From Endozoicomonas arenosclerae (GTDB lineage: Bacteria; Pseudomonadota; Gammaproteobacteria; Pseudomonadales; Endozoicomonadaceae): a stretch of 64,000 nucleotides of DNA. Position numbers and translations under genes: made by a program. The stretch covers positions 9,843 to 73,842 of the forward strand of contig NZ_LASA01000065.1 of assembly GCF_001562015.1 (NCBI RefSeq), read 5' to 3'. Positions 15,456 to 24,728 of this stretch are shown here, one piece after another (position 1 is the stretch's first letter; every line of letters begins with the position of its first letter). A model generated the notes under the pieces. The model had not been told where the DNA came from, made no database searches, and worked only from the letters and a program-made list of their open reading frames with translations.

Positions 15456-16775
15456 TCAGGCTCTTTGAGCCTGCTGTTCACCAATGTGGTGGAAGTCGAT
15501 GTTTTCATCGCTTTCACCGGCTTCCATATCGTTAAAAATCTGCTGGTCCATCTCGCCTTCGCTCTTGGCAACAATACAGGTGACAACGCTGTCACCGGTG
15601 ATGTTTACGGCAGTACGAACCATATCGAGCAGACGATCCACACCCATGATCAGGGCGATACCTTCCAGAGGCAGACCCACCTGTTGCAGAACCATTGCCA
15701 GCATGACCAGACCTACGCCAGGCACACCTGCGGTACCGATAGACGCCAGAGTCGCAGTAACGATAACCATCAGGTAGTCACCCATGCTCAGGTCAATACC
15801 GAAAGCCTGGGCAATGAAAACAGTGGCGGCACCCTGCATGATCGCAGTACCGTCCATGTTGATGGTGCTGCCCAGAGGTACAGTGAAAGATGCCACTTTG
15901 TTGCTGACACCCATACGACGGGTTACTGCTTCCAGAGTAACCGGAATAGTGGCGTTACTGGAGGCGGTAGTGAAAGCAAACATAAACGCATCCTGAATTT
16001 TCTTCAGGAAGATGCGTGGGCTCAGGCCGGTAGTCACTTTCAGCAGACCGCAGTAAGTGATGAACAGCTGCAGAGCCAGAGCACCCAGTACTACCAGGAA
16101 GTACTGAATCAGGTTACCGATGGCACCCAGATCGATGGAGTAGAACAGCTTGGCCATCAGACCCATAACACCGTAAGGCGCCAGGTTCATGATCAGGGTT
16201 ACCAGCTTCATCATCACTTCGTTCAGTGCTACGAAGAGCTTGACGATGGGCTCGGCAGGCTTGCCCGCTGCCGCAATAGCAATACCGAACAACAGGGCAA
16301 ATACAATGATTTGCAGAGTGTTGCCGGAAGCCATGGCTTCAATCGGGTTGGACGGGAACATGCCAATGATCACTTCAGTGATGGAAGGGGCGGTGGAAGC
16401 GGCAAAAGAAGACGCGCTTTCCAGGTTGGCACCTTCACCCGGACCCACCAGAAGTGCCAGACCCATAGCCAGGCTGATAGCGATGCAGGTGGTCAGTAGA
16501 TAAAACACCACTGTTTTGCCGCCCAGACGACCAAGAACGGTGACGTCTTTCAGTGAGCAGGCACCACAAACGATAGAAGTGAATACCAGAGGTACCACAA
16601 TCATTTTCAGAGCGGTCAGGAATATTTGACCAACGACGTTGAATACGCCATTTACCAGGTAGTGCTCAACAAAAGTACTACCTGTAAACTGGCGCATGAC
16701 CAGGCCGATCGCCAGACCTGCCACCATGCCGATCAGCACCTTGGCCGTGAGGGAGAGTCGAATCCACTGCTTCAT
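15456..16775 (-). CDS. Dicarboxylate/amino-acid:cation symporter (DAACS family)
   Basis: An inner-membrane secondary transporter of 439 aa with about eight transmembrane helices, two re-entrant loops and the diagnostic TINMDGTA motif. Family blocks include FLTALKMIVVPLVF and a serine-rich TTASSNATIPVTL hairpin. It imports glutamate/aspartate or C4-dicarboxylates with Na+ or H+, and sequence inspection does not decide between GltP- and DctA-like use. The start at 16775 has AGGTAA 6 nt upstream. The longer frame to 16814 adds a poor N-terminus. Its leader reads GGTAAACAACATGAAACAA, close to but not a full AAnAAnAA match. Confidence 0.85.
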   Translation of the reverse strand: MKQWIRLSLTAKVLIGMVAGLAIGLVMRQFTGSTFVEHYLVNGVFNVVGQIFLTALKMIVVPLVFTSIVCGACSLKDVTVLGRLGGKTVVFYLLTTCIAISLAMGLALLVGPGEGANLESASSFAASTAPSITEVIIGMFPSNPIEAMASGNTLQIIVFALLFGIAIAAAGKPAEPIVKLFVALNEVMMKLVTLIMNLAPYGVMGLMAKLFYSIDLGAIGNLIQYFLVVLGALALQLFITYCGLLKVTTGLSPRIFLKKIQDAFMFAFTTASSNATIPVTLEAVTRRMGVSNKVASFTVPLGSTINMDGTAIMQGAATVFIAQAFGIDLSMGDYLMVIVTATLASIGTAGVPGVGLVMLAMVLQQVGLPLEGIALIMGVDRLLDMVRTAVNITGDSVVTCIVAKSEGEMDQQIFNDMEAGESDENIDFHHIGEQQAQRA

Positions 16776-17158
16776 GTTGTTTACCTGTGTTGCCAAACAT
16801 GGCTCTTTCGTCATTCACTTGTGTTTTATTTGCACGAAAGAGTTATGCGGGGAAGTATCAGATCAGACTTTTTTGGAGGTATTATCGCTGAGTCACTCCA
16901 GCGATTTCTTGCGGCGCTTATGGAGTTTAACTATGCCTGCCGGGGTACTGGCTGGCTTTACCGGTGTAATAAAATATTACTGTCCGGCTATCCCCGATCT
17001 TTTTACAGCTTAAGTTCGTTTGGCAAAATGCTGGTTTGATCTATGTCAATAAATGGATAAAGAGTGACCAAAAAGCGGTATTTTTAACGCTATTTCCTGC
17101 TTTTTTTTGAGAATCTGGTTGATTTGACTGTGGATTTGCTGACTTTTTGAAAGAATAT
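16776..17158. other. Intergenic region, no supported gene
   Basis: 383 nt between the symporter start and the dioxygenase stop. It should hold the symporter promoter, but I cannot pick a convincing -35/-10. The only visible structure is a possible AT-rich hairpin at 17070-17108. Confidence 0.5.
17070..17108 (-). terminator. Possible terminator after the dioxygenase gene
   Basis: AAAAAGC (17070-17076) and GCTTTTT (from 17099) bracket a GCG...CGC inner stem, 50 nt beyond the dioxygenase stop. Transcripts from the minus strand end with a U-run. The stem is weak and interrupted. Confidence 0.35.
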
Positions 17159-17995
17159 TCAACAAGTATTCAGCTTGCTTATAGTGGCTTTATGAGTTTT
17201 CTTGGTCTGCCTCCTGGGCTGGTTGAAATTGGCATCCAGCATTTCAAGAATTTCTCTGTGATTCAAACCGGTCAGCATGCAGGGCTTTTCATGATAAAGC
17301 CAATGATGGGTTGGCAGGCCGAATTGAATCACCATCAGGTTTCTGTCTAGCTCTGACCGATTAACCTGTCCACCATGAATCAGTTTGGGATGGATCGCCA
17401 CAGCCTGTCCGGGTTTCAACTCCAGAGAGATACTCTGTTCATGCTGGTTGATATCCAGTGAGCGCTTTTTATGTTCCCTGATTGCCAGTTCATCACTCAG
17501 TGTATGGCTGTTTGCAATGACTTGAGTACAGCCGTTGCTTTCCTGCATGCCTTCAAGGGGTAACAACAGACGGAAAAAACTGTCTGAATGCTCCGGGCAA
17601 ATATACTGATTCGGGAAATCCCTGTGCCAGCTTAGTGAAGGGCCATTCTTAGCCGGTTTCCGAGTGACATTGGAGAAGTGGTAGACAACATCATCGTCTC
17701 CCAGGATCGAACTGGCTATATCCCAGAGACTCGGGTTCATGATCAATGTTGCAAAAGTGGTGGACAGTTCGACCGGCTCGCCAATCAGATAAGGTTCTTC
17801 TTCGATCGCCTGTTGATCCGCCCCCGGGTTTCTATGGTCTGGCAGTTCGGAGAGGGGAATTACATAATCACTGAGTAGTTGATTATCCTGCCTGAAAAGG
17901 TTTCGTATGCGATTAACTTCATTTTTGGCAGATTCCCTGCAGTTGTCAGAAATGACATTGTTGAAAACCTGATAGCCCAGTTCCAGGTAGCTCAT
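17159..17995 (-). CDS. Phytanoyl-CoA dioxygenase (PhyH) family protein
   Basis: A protein of 278 aa with the double-stranded beta-helix of Fe(II)/2-oxoglutarate oxygenases. The facial triad is visible as SWHRDF (His124, Asp126) and HPKLIHGG (distal His near 207), with an Arg for 2-oxoglutarate just after (NRSELDRN). PhyH enzymes hydroxylate branched-chain acyl-CoAs or secondary metabolites. With a terpene-degradation cluster nearby, a branched isoprenoid substrate is possible but unproven. The start at 17995 has TAAGG upstream and gives the usual N-terminus. The frame to 18091 would include the hairpins described below. Confidence 0.75.
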   Translation of the reverse strand: MSYLELGYQVFNNVISDNCRESAKNEVNRIRNLFRQDNQLLSDYVIPLSELPDHRNPGADQQAIEEEPYLIGEPVELSTTFATLIMNPSLWDIASSILGDDDVVYHFSNVTRKPAKNGPSLSWHRDFPNQYICPEHSDSFFRLLLPLEGMQESNGCTQVIANSHTLSDELAIREHKKRSLDINQHEQSISLELKPGQAVAIHPKLIHGGQVNRSELDRNLMVIQFGLPTHHWLYHEKPCMLTGLNHREILEMLDANFNQPRRQTKKTHKATISKLNTC

Positions 17996-18067
17996 GATCG
18001 GCCTTAGAGAAAATGGATGGATTCCAGATCGAGGGCAAACAGTATAGCAACGGATTGGAGGTAGGTT

Positions 18068-18120
18068 GTTTGCACGTCTTGTGACGTGCAAACAATAATT
18101 GATGATCAGGAATCATCAAT
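18068..18120. repeat. Two tandem perfect hairpins between maeA and the dioxygenase gene
   Basis: GTTTGCACGTC (18068-18078)/GACGTGCAAAC (18083-18093) with loop TTGT, then ATTGATGAT (18098-18106)/ATCATCAAT (18112-18120) with loop CAGGA. They lie 15 nt after the maeA stop on the minus strand, so they may terminate maeA or stabilise its 3' end. The U-tract is poor. Confidence 0.5.
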
Positions 18121-18134
18121 AGAAAGAAGAGCTG

Positions 18135-19820
18135 TTAGCAGAAAGACATACGAATACGACGGTATTCAGGACTCCAGCGTTTTGCTCTGATCTTTTGTTC
18201 CAGATCAGTCAGTTCCGTGACAGGAGCCAGGCCTTCTTTCTGAGCCTGCAGGGCTACTGCAAGGGCAATGTCATTGGTGACATGCTGAATACGATCCATC
18301 AGAGGCAGTAGAGGCGCCTCCTTGTTAACCAGAGCTGGGGAAGCCAGCGCCAGTGTTTCTACAGCGACATCCAGCATTTGATCGGAGATGCGGTTGGCAC
18401 CACAGGCCAGAACACCCAGACCCAGACCCGGGAAGATGTAAATGTTGTTGCACTGGGCAATCGGGTAAGCACGATCATTGAACTGAACCGGTTCAAATGG
18501 GCTGCCAGTAGCGATCAGGTCTTTACCGTTAGTCCACTTGATGATGTCTTCAGGCAGTGCTTCTACCTGACTGATCGGGTTAGACAGAGGGAATATAATC
18601 GGCTGATCGTGGTTGGCCGCCATGTTCTCAATGATTTCCTGAGTGAACAGGCCTGGCTGACCGGAAACACCGATGATGGCGTCTGGCTTTGCAACACGAA
18701 CCACATCAGCCAGAGAGGCTCCACCCTCAGCGGACCAGCTTTCTATATCACCAAAATGGTGTGTCAGCTTCTGCTGGAATGGACGCAGGCCTTCCATTTG
18801 GTCGTGTAACAGACCGTCACGATCCACCATGAAAATGCGTTTGCGGGCTTCTTCGTCGGACAGGCCGCGACCTGTCATCAGACGGATAATCTGTTCTGCA
18901 ATACCACAGCCTGCAGAGCCAGCTCCCAGGAATGCGACCTTCAGGTCTTCAATGGATTTACCGGCCGCTTTGGCTGCGGCCATCAACGTAGCCGCAGTAA
19001 CACCGGCTGTGCCCTGGATGTCGTCGTTGAATGTGCAGAGTTCATCGCGATACTTCTCAAGAAGAGGCGTTGCGTGGTTAATGGCAAAGTCTTCAAACTG
19101 CAGCAAAGCATTAGGCCAGCGACGTTTGAGTGCCTGGATGAACATCTCTAAAAACTCGTAGTAGTCTTCGTCACCGATACGCTCATGACGCCATCCGAGG
19201 TAGTTGGGGTCTTCCAGTAACTTCTTGTTGTTAGTACCGCAATCCAGAGTAATAGGCAGGGTCAGGTTAGGTGTGATGCCACCTACAGCTGAATACAGTG
19301 ACAGTTTACCGATGCAGATACCCATGCCACCAATGCCCTGGTCACCCAGGCCCAGAATACGCTCACCGTCAGTGACTACGATCACTTCAATATTGCGCTT
19401 GAAGTTAGCCAGCATGGCATCCATCTTTTCGCGCTCAGGGAAGGAGATATAGAGACCCCGAGGACGGCGATACAGGTCGCTGTAACGCTGACAGGCCTGA
19501 CCTACTACAGGTGTGTAGATGATAGGCAGCATTTCCTGAAGGTGACGCTGAACCAGTGCGTAGAAAAGCGTCTCATTGGTGTCCTGCAGGGAGCGCAGAT
19601 AGATATGCTTGAGTATAGGGGTGGGTTTGATAGTAAAGGACTTATAGGCACGACGACATTGCTCTTCCAATGTTTCTACACGGGGTGGAAGCAGACCATG
19701 AAGGTCCAGTTCGCTGCGCTCTTCAAAAGTGAAGGCCGTGCCTTTGTTCAGCAAAGGGTTTTCAAGAAGCATACGGCCGGAAAGACCAGTGTGAATGCTG
19801 TTTGAGTCTAGATCGGTCAT
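18135..19820 (-). CDS. maeA: NAD-dependent malic enzyme
   Basis: A malic enzyme of 561 aa, the size of E. coli MaeA (565 aa). It oxidatively decarboxylates malate to pyruvate in the cytoplasm. The N-terminal malic domain contains [14 protein letters not shown], the metal/substrate loop [10 protein letters not shown] and [11 protein letters not shown]. The NAD-binding half contains [15 protein letters not shown] and FPLSNPISQ. The ATG at 19820 is supported by a good family N-terminus ([23 protein letters not shown]). It is monocistronic. The 1.1 kb upstream on the other side contains the third CrcZ-like RNA, transcribed away from it. Confidence 0.9.
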   Translation of the reverse strand: MTDLDSNSIHTGLSGRMLLENPLLNKGTAFTFEERSELDLHGLLPPRVETLEEQCRRAYKSFTIKPTPILKHIYLRSLQDTNETLFYALVQRHLQEMLPIIYTPVVGQACQRYSDLYRRPRGLYISFPEREKMDAMLANFKRNIEVIVVTDGERILGLGDQGIGGMGICIGKLSLYSAVGGITPNLTLPITLDCGTNNKKLLEDPNYLGWRHERIGDEDYYEFLEMFIQALKRRWPNALLQFEDFAINHATPLLEKYRDELCTFNDDIQGTAGVTAATLMAAAKAAGKSIEDLKVAFLGAGSAGCGIAEQIIRLMTGRGLSDEEARKRIFMVDRDGLLHDQMEGLRPFQQKLTHHFGDIESWSAEGGASLADVVRVAKPDAIIGVSGQPGLFTQEIIENMAANHDQPIIFPLSNPISQVEALPEDIIKWTNGKDLIATGSPFEPVQFNDRAYPIAQCNNIYIFPGLGLGVLACGANRISDQMLDVAVETLALASPALVNKEAPLLPLMDRIQHVTNDIALAVALQAQKEGLAPVTELTDLEQKIRAKRWSPEYRRIRMSFC

Positions 19821-20170
19821 TATTCAGTTCCAGTGGTGGCTCTGGAGGGTGCATCAGAAGTTCAAGACGGGCAGCCCCCGAAGCTTTATACCAGCCTGCG
19901 GTGCTTAACACTGTCATGATTTGTGAGTCTAAGGATAAATCTTGGTCTTCATCTTAAATAGACAGGAAAAGCCGAAGTGACCATGCGTGCTTTTGACTGA
20001 ACAGACGCATCTCTTCAGCTGTCAGGAATTAGTGCATATTTCAATGCCGCTAAAAACACTGTTTTACAGTAAAAAAGCCGGATGACAAGTTTTCAGGGGC
20101 GATATTTTGCAGCAGAACACAGTTTAATCAGAGCATTAATTAACCCATGGTCGTTTAGTTGGGTAGTGGT

Positions 20171-20216
20171 GTTACATAACGTCATGATTGTTACCCGTTC
20201 GGTTTGGGTGGGTAAC
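20171..20216 (+). promoter_or_regulatory. Upstream activator sites of CrcZ-like RNA copy 3
   Basis: GTTAC (20171-20175), GTTAC (20190-20194) and GTAAC (20212-20216). The inner pair is TGTTAC-N17-GTAACA, as in copy 1, although most surrounding sequence differs. The GTAAC starts 95 nt before the -24 GG. Confidence 0.6.
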
Positions 20217-20304
20217 ATAATAGACCAGTGTTGAGCGTAGGTTTATTTCTCTGGTCATTAGTTATATGTACGTATTATAGGGTGTGTAAGCCAATTGTTA
20301 AAAG

Positions 20305-20321
20305 TTGGCACGTGGATTGTA
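20305..20321 (+). promoter_or_regulatory. Sigma-54-like promoter of CrcZ-like RNA copy 3
   Basis: TTGGCAC (20305-20311), GTGGA, TTGT (20317-20320), then ATATATA. The spacer differs from copies 1 and 2 (GTGGA against GCCGA) while both half-elements and the T at -12 are kept. Confidence 0.6.
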
Positions 20322-20327
20322 TATATA

Positions 20328-20595
20328 GGGTCAAGAATAAAAATTACAGCCAACAATAAAAATAACAACAGGCTGAATAAGTTGACCCGAATAAAAATAA
20401 TAAAGTGTCAGCAGCAAGCAGATAGGTTTGCAAGGTGATTGTTTGAGGTAATGCTACCAAGACGGAACCTTTCAGCCTAATAAAGAGTATTTTTGCTAAA
20501 GAAGTACTCATAACAAATAGCTGGCGGGTTGCATGGAAGCAGCAAAAAGGTCTTAGCCGCACAGTTTGTAAACCCATCTGCTTGGTTTTCTTTTC
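20328..20595 (+). ncRNA. CrcZ-like Hfq/Crc-sequestering small RNA, copy 3 (diverged)
   Basis: A predicted RNA of about 268 nt. The outer stem GGGTCAA (20328-20334)/TTGACCC (20382-20388) encloses hairpin CAGCC (20347-20351)/GGCTG (20371-20375) with loop AACAATAAAAATAACAACA. A second A-rich stretch, AATAAAAATAATAAAG, follows at 20390-20405. A central hairpin pairs GAGTA with TACTC. The closing stem 20416-20437/20560-20583 ends in GGTTTTCTTTT. Stem sequences differ from copies 1 and 2 in both arms (CTGCC/GGCAG against CAGCC/GGCTG; GCGGAT/ATCCGC against GCAGAT/ATCTGC), so structure is conserved rather than sequence. The promoter layout is the same. It lies between maeA and the ABC-transporter operon. 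Confidence 0.68.
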
Positions 20596-20817
20596 AACTC
20601 TTCTCTGTTTCTCTTCATTCTCATTCATGCATACCTGACAAGCTGGATTTTTCCACCATACTTCCTTTGTTCTGCCGTGAGACTGTTTCCTGCATGACCA
20701 TTTTTCAGGAGCCAGAGGACTGATCTGTGATTGCTTAAGTCCAAAAGGTTCGTGGGTATTTTGGCTCGCAGAAGTTCATTAAAGCGTTTACTGAGCACGG
20801 CGCTGACTGTTTACTAT

Positions 20818-20900
20818 GAAAATGCCGCTCTCTCAGAATCTATAGCCATTTTCATGTTCCGGGGTGAGCGGCATTTCCGGCTCATGGCTGTTTGTAAACT
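20818..20900 (+). promoter_or_regulatory. Leader with mutually exclusive inverted repeats upstream of the ABC-transporter operon
   Basis: AAATGCCGCTC (20820-20830) can pair perfectly with GAGCGGCATTT (20866-20876). ATGAAAATG (20816-20824) can pair perfectly with CATTTTCAT (20847-20855). The two left arms overlap, so only one stem can form at a time. The region ends about 20-40 nt before the gene start at 20919. This could be an attenuator or ligand-sensing leader, or a pair of nested operators. No known riboswitch class is recognised. Confidence 0.4.
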
Positions 20901-20918
20901 GAACGAGATGGAAATAGG

Positions 20919-21980
20919 ATGAAGCGACAGCTTTGGTCGGGGACAGTGGTATTGATAACAGGCATTGGCTTGCTGCTCTCCTGGCAGGTGTATGCTCTCA
21001 CAGATTTGCAGCGTCTTGAAAAAGCTGCTTCTGAAGAAGGGCGTCTGGAAACTGCCACCATGCCTGATGACTGGGCTAACTGGGGCCAGACCTGGAGAGA
21101 TCTGAAAACCAAGTACGGTATAGCTCAAAGAGATACGGATATGAGCAGTGCCGAGGTGATCTCCAAGATCAAGGCAGAACGTAAGCATGCGACTTTGGAT
21201 ATTGGTGATTCCGGTCTTGAGTTCGCCAGTGTAGCCAAGTCCCAGGCCATCACCCAGCCTTACAAACCAACCACCTGGCATCAAATTCCCGATTGGGCAA
21301 AAGATCCTGATGGCCACTGGATGCTGTCTTATACAGGGACAATGTCTTTTATTGTTAATCTGGAAAAGGTGAAGACAGTTCCCCGAAGCTGGAAGGATCT
21401 TTATGAAGGGAAGCATAAGCTTTCTATTGGCCCGGTTGGTAAGGGCAGTCAGCCAACCAATGCAGTTCTGTCCGCTGCTATAGCCATGGGGGGGAACGAA
21501 AAAGACCTGATGCCGGGCGTTAAACTGTTCTCGAAGCTGGCGCAGGAGAAACGTCTGACTCTGGTTCCGCCCAGTGTTTCCAACCTTGAGCGGGGTGAAG
21601 TTGAAGTTGCTGTGCTCTGGGATTTTAACGCCCTCAACTACAGAAATATTATTGACCCGAAAAAGTTTGAAGTAGTGATTCCCAGCGATGGTGCTGTGAT
21701 CAGTGGTTACAGCACTATCATCAATAAATGGGCTAAAAATCCTAATGCGGCAAAGCTGGCGCGAGAATATATTCTCAGTGATGCAGGTCAGATTAATCTG
21801 GCCAGAGGTTATGCCCGCCCTATTCGCCCTGTCCCCCTGCCTGATGACGTAAAAAAATATTTATTGCCTGAAGAGCAGTACAAGAATGCACGGCTAATTC
21901 AGGATATTTCAGCATGGCGAAGAAGTGCCAGAGAGTTGCCTTATCTCTGGCAAGACTATGTGCTTTTTCATCTCGATTAA
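20919..21980 (+). CDS. ABC transporter, extracellular substrate-binding protein (family 1)
   Basis: A periplasmic binding protein of 353 aa. The signal peptide MKRQLWSG plus hydrophobic core is likely cut after VYA. Family-1 SBP features are GRLETATMPDDWANW, YTGTMSFIVN, PRSWKDLYEGKHKL and VAVLWDFNALNYR, as in the iron, polyamine and 2-aminoethylphosphonate receptor group. It is the first gene of an operon with a cytoplasmic phosphatase-family protein, two permeases and an ATPase. Its ligand cannot be read from sequence, and a phosphorylated or phosphonate compound is the inference from the phosphatase. Its leader has alternative inverted repeats and follows RNA copy 3. Confidence 0.8.
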   Translation: MKRQLWSGTVVLITGIGLLLSWQVYALTDLQRLEKAASEEGRLETATMPDDWANWGQTWRDLKTKYGIAQRDTDMSSAEVISKIKAERKHATLDIGDSGLEFASVAKSQAITQPYKPTTWHQIPDWAKDPDGHWMLSYTGTMSFIVNLEKVKTVPRSWKDLYEGKHKLSIGPVGKGSQPTNAVLSAAIAMGGNEKDLMPGVKLFSKLAQEKRLTLVPPSVSNLERGEVEVAVLWDFNALNYRNIIDPKKFEVVIPSDGAVISGYSTIINKWAKNPNAAKLAREYILSDAGQINLARGYARPIRPVPLPDDVKKYLLPEEQYKNARLIQDISAWRRSARELPYLWQDYVLFHLD

Positions 21981-22288
21981 ATCTGCTCCAGTCTTTGGGT
22001 GTGCGGGATTTATAGAGGGGGACGAATTCTTGGAAATTATTTGCTGACGAATAATAAAACTCGACTAGTATTCCACGGGCAGTTCGGACTTTTACACCTT
22101 GAGAATGAAGAGTTACAAAGCATAGGGTGGTTGGGCTGTCATAATAGAAAGCCGTTTTTCGGTTAGTTCAGTTGTAATATTTGTCGCAGTTAACTGTCAT
22201 GTTTGAAGAGAGACATTTTGCGAAATCTTGATGTGAAGAAGATCGAGGCAAAATGGTTTTCATGGCAAGCAAGTGTTTGGGGTGAACC
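21981..22288 (+). other. Intergenic region inside the transporter locus
   Basis: 308 nt without a supported gene. Two CTGTCAT half-sites (22136-22142 and 22194-22200) recall PhoB box halves, but neither has a partner at the 11-nt spacing a Pho box needs. The gap is long enough for a second promoter before the phosphatase-family gene. Confidence 0.4.
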
Positions 22289-23098
22289 ATGAGCAACAAG
22301 GTCATACTGATTATTCTCGATGGTTTGAACTATCAGGTGGCTCGTGAATGCATGGGGTGTTTAATGGGGTATGTGGAGCTGTCCAGAGCACAGTTGCACA
22401 AGCTGGTCTGTGAATTGCCCAGTTTATCCCGCCCACTCTATGAAACGATCCTGACAGGAACACGCCCTCTAGATCATGGCGTTCTGTCAAATGACATGGC
22501 CAGACGATCTCATCAAAACAGTATTTTTTCTCTGGCCAGGGATCGTGAAAAAACAACGGCAGCTGCAGCCTATTACATGTTCAGTGAGCTTTATAATCAC
22601 GGACCTTTCCAGCCTCTTGAAGATCGTTTTCAGAACAGTCCTGATCAATTGATTCAGCATGGTCTTTTTTACTGGTTGGATCATTACCCTGACAGCCATC
22701 TCTTTGCCGATGCAGAATATCTTCGAACCGCTTATGATCCGGACTTTCTGCTTATACACCCCATGAACGTGGATGATGCAGGACATCACCATGGTTTGCT
22801 GTCTTCCGAGTATCGCAAAGCTGCCCGGTCTGTTGATGTGCAAATGGCTGAATATCTGTCGGGTTGGCTGGAGGCTGGCTATCAGATCATGGTGACCAGT
22901 GATCACGGCATGAATGGTATGTGCAGTCATGGTGGTACCCTGGCTGAAGAGCGTGAAGTGCCCCTGTTCCTGCTGGGTAAAACCTTTGACCACCTTCGAA
23001 GTATGCAGTTGAAACAGTTGCATATCTGCGGTCTGGTTTGCGAAGCCCTCGGGATTGAGCAGCATGGAAAGCTGTTACCTATCAGTTCTGCTCATTGA
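22289..23098 (+). CDS. Alkaline-phosphatase-superfamily phosphodiesterase/phosphatase
   Basis: A protein of 269 aa of the nucleotide-pyrophosphatase/phosphodiesterase type. Metal-ligand blocks are VILIILDGLN (Asp11), PSLSRPLYETILTGTRPLDHGV (nucleophile Ser45 or Ser47), HPMNVDDAGHHHG, TSDHGMN and CSHGG, in the usual order. No signal peptide is seen, so it should work in the cytoplasm on an imported phosphate ester, phosphodiester or phosphonate. It is shorter than typical NPPs (about 400 aa) and the cap region appears reduced. The gene sits 12 nt before the first permease, tying it to the transporter. Phosphonoacetate hydrolase (PhnA) is a distant relative and a possible alternative. Confidence 0.75.
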   Translation: MSNKVILIILDGLNYQVARECMGCLMGYVELSRAQLHKLVCELPSLSRPLYETILTGTRPLDHGVLSNDMARRSHQNSIFSLARDREKTTAAAAYYMFSELYNHGPFQPLEDRFQNSPDQLIQHGLFYWLDHYPDSHLFADAEYLRTAYDPDFLLIHPMNVDDAGHHHGLLSSEYRKAARSVDVQMAEYLSGWLEAGYQIMVTSDHGMNGMCSHGGTLAEEREVPLFLLGKTFDHLRSMQLKQLHICGLVCEALGIEQHGKLLPISSAH

Positions 23099-23110
23099 GA
23101 GAAGACTGTT

Positions 23111-23962
23111 ATGGTTTCACGCCAGGCAGGAAAAAAAGCGCTTTTTCTTTTAATGCCTTTCATCCTGGTCTTTTTCCTGTTTCAGGTATTGCCTCTTATC
23201 TGGGTGTTTGTTGATAGCTTCAAGAGCAATCTGGGTGAAGAGTGGGGAATAGGGAACTATGAGTATATTTTTGAAAGCCGCTATTTTCGTCAGGCTCTAT
23301 TCAACAGTCTGAAAATCAGTCTTTATTCCAGCATTGTCGGTATGTTGCTGGCTTTGCCCTGTGCTTGGTCATTGCACCGATTGTCAGGTCGCCTCAAAGA
23401 GTTGACTCTGACCTTTGCCAATATGATTGCCAATTTCTCCGGGGTGCCTCTGGCATTTGCCTTCGTCATTCTTCTGGGTGCTAACGGTTGCCTGATTGTA
23501 TTGCTGGATCAGTTGGGCATTCAGCTGGGATTTAATCTCTACTCTGCCTTGGGTCTCATTCTGATCTACAGCTATTTTCAGATTCCTCTGGCCATTTTGT
23601 TGATGTTGCCTGCAATGGAAGGGCTTCGGGATGAATGGCAGGAAGCAGCCTGTTTGCTGGGCGCTGGCAAAATTCGTTATTGGATCAGTATTGGGCTCCC
23701 GGTTCTCATGCCAGGCATACTAGGCACCTTCATTATCCTGTTTGCCAATGCTATGGGCACAATGGCGACGGCATTTGCTCTTACGGGCGGTAACTATAAC
23801 CTTCTGACGATCAGGATCAGCAACCTGATTTCCGGTGATATTTTCCTGGATCCCTGGCTGGCCAGTGCTCTCTCCATGGTGCTGGTATTTATTTTGATGC
23901 TGGTAACGCTGGCTAATGAGTGGTTAATCAAGCCGGGGAGGCTCCGTGCAAAGGCCAAATAG
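23111..23962 (+). CDS. ABC transporter permease 1
   Basis: An inner-membrane permease of 283 aa with six predicted helices, of the binding-protein-dependent (MetI-like) type. The coupling helix region reads EWQEAACLLGAGKIRYWISIGLPVLMPG, the EAA loop that docks to the ATPase. It works with the second permease as a heterodimer. The ATG at 23111 lies 12 nt after the phosphatase-family stop. Its end overlaps the second permease by 17 nt. Confidence 0.85.
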   Translation: MVSRQAGKKALFLLMPFILVFFLFQVLPLIWVFVDSFKSNLGEEWGIGNYEYIFESRYFRQALFNSLKISLYSSIVGMLLALPCAWSLHRLSGRLKELTLTFANMIANFSGVPLAFAFVILLGANGCLIVLLDQLGIQLGFNLYSALGLILIYSYFQIPLAILLMLPAMEGLRDEWQEAACLLGAGKIRYWISIGLPVLMPGILGTFIILFANAMGTMATAFALTGGNYNLLTIRISNLISGDIFLDPWLASALSMVLVFILMLVTLANEWLIKPGRLRAKAK

Positions 23963-24728
23963 TCTTGGGCATCTGTCGGTTATTATCATCTTCATGATGG
24001 TTATGATCCTGCCGCTGCTGGGCACCCTGCTTTACTCTATCAGTACCTCCTGGTCTTCAGGGTTGCTGCCGGATGGTATTACCCTGAAATGGTACACATC
24101 TCTGTTTGCGGATCACCGGTTTTTACAGGCCATGATGAACTCTGTCCTGGTGTGCCTGGGAGCTCTTTTACTGACCCTGGTGCTGGTGGTGCCAACGGCG
24201 TTTATTGTTTTCTACTACTTTCCGTTTCTGAAGCCCTTCATGAATTTCATCATTCTATTGCCATTTGCTGTGCCTCCAGTGGTGTCATCGGTCGGTTTAC
24301 TGCAAATCTACTCCAATGATGTAGTGACTCTGACAGGAACTCCGTGGATCCTTTTAGGGGCTTATTTCACCGTGGCATTGCCTTTCTCTTACAGGGCGAT
24401 AGCCAACAACATGGCGAATTTGAATCTTCAGGATATGCTGGATGCGGCTCATTTACTGGGAGCGAGTACTTTCAGGGCTTTTTTTACCATTGTTCTACCG
24501 AATCTGAAGACCGGTTTAATGGTGTCGCTGTTCCTGAGTTTTTCACTGCTGATTGGTGAGTTTGTGTTTGCCAATATTCTGGTGGGCACCCGGTTTGAGA
24601 CGGTGCAGGTTTATCTGTTCAACATGAAGACAAGAAGTGGGCACTTCAGCAGTGCTGTGGTGGTGAGTTATTTTCTGATCATTGTCTTGATGACGATACT
24701 GGCCGGGCAGTGGGGCAAGAAACAATGA
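23946..24728 (+). CDS. ABC transporter permease 2
   Basis: A permease of 260 aa with six predicted helices. The EAA loop is DAAHLLGASTFRAFFTIVLPNLKTG. The start is GTG at 23946, preceded by a strong GGGGAGG ribosome-binding site inside the end of permease 1, which indicates coupled translation. Its TGA overlaps the ATG of the ATPase gene. The family resembles polyamine and phosphonate permease II (PotC/PhnV-like). Confidence 0.85.
   Translation: MQRPNSLGHLSVIIIFMMVMILPLLGTLLYSISTSWSSGLLPDGITLKWYTSLFADHRFLQAMMNSVLVCLGALLLTLVLVVPTAFIVFYYFPFLKPFMNFIILLPFAVPPVVSSVGLLQIYSNDVVTLTGTPWILLGAYFTVALPFSYRAIANNMANLNLQDMLDAAHLLGASTFRAFFTIVLPNLKTGLMVSLFLSFSLLIGEFVFANILVGTRFETVQVYLFNMKTRSGHFSSAVVVSYFLIIVLMTILAGQWGKKQ

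Noticed and set aside
15465-16499. 344-codon open frame antisense to the symporter gene
   Set aside because: Rich in Gln/His/Asn, with no domain. It is a shadow of a hydrophobic protein read backwards.
22136-22200. PhoB box before the phosphatase-family gene
   Set aside because: Two CTGTCAT half-sites exist, but 58 nt apart and without partners at 11-nt spacing.
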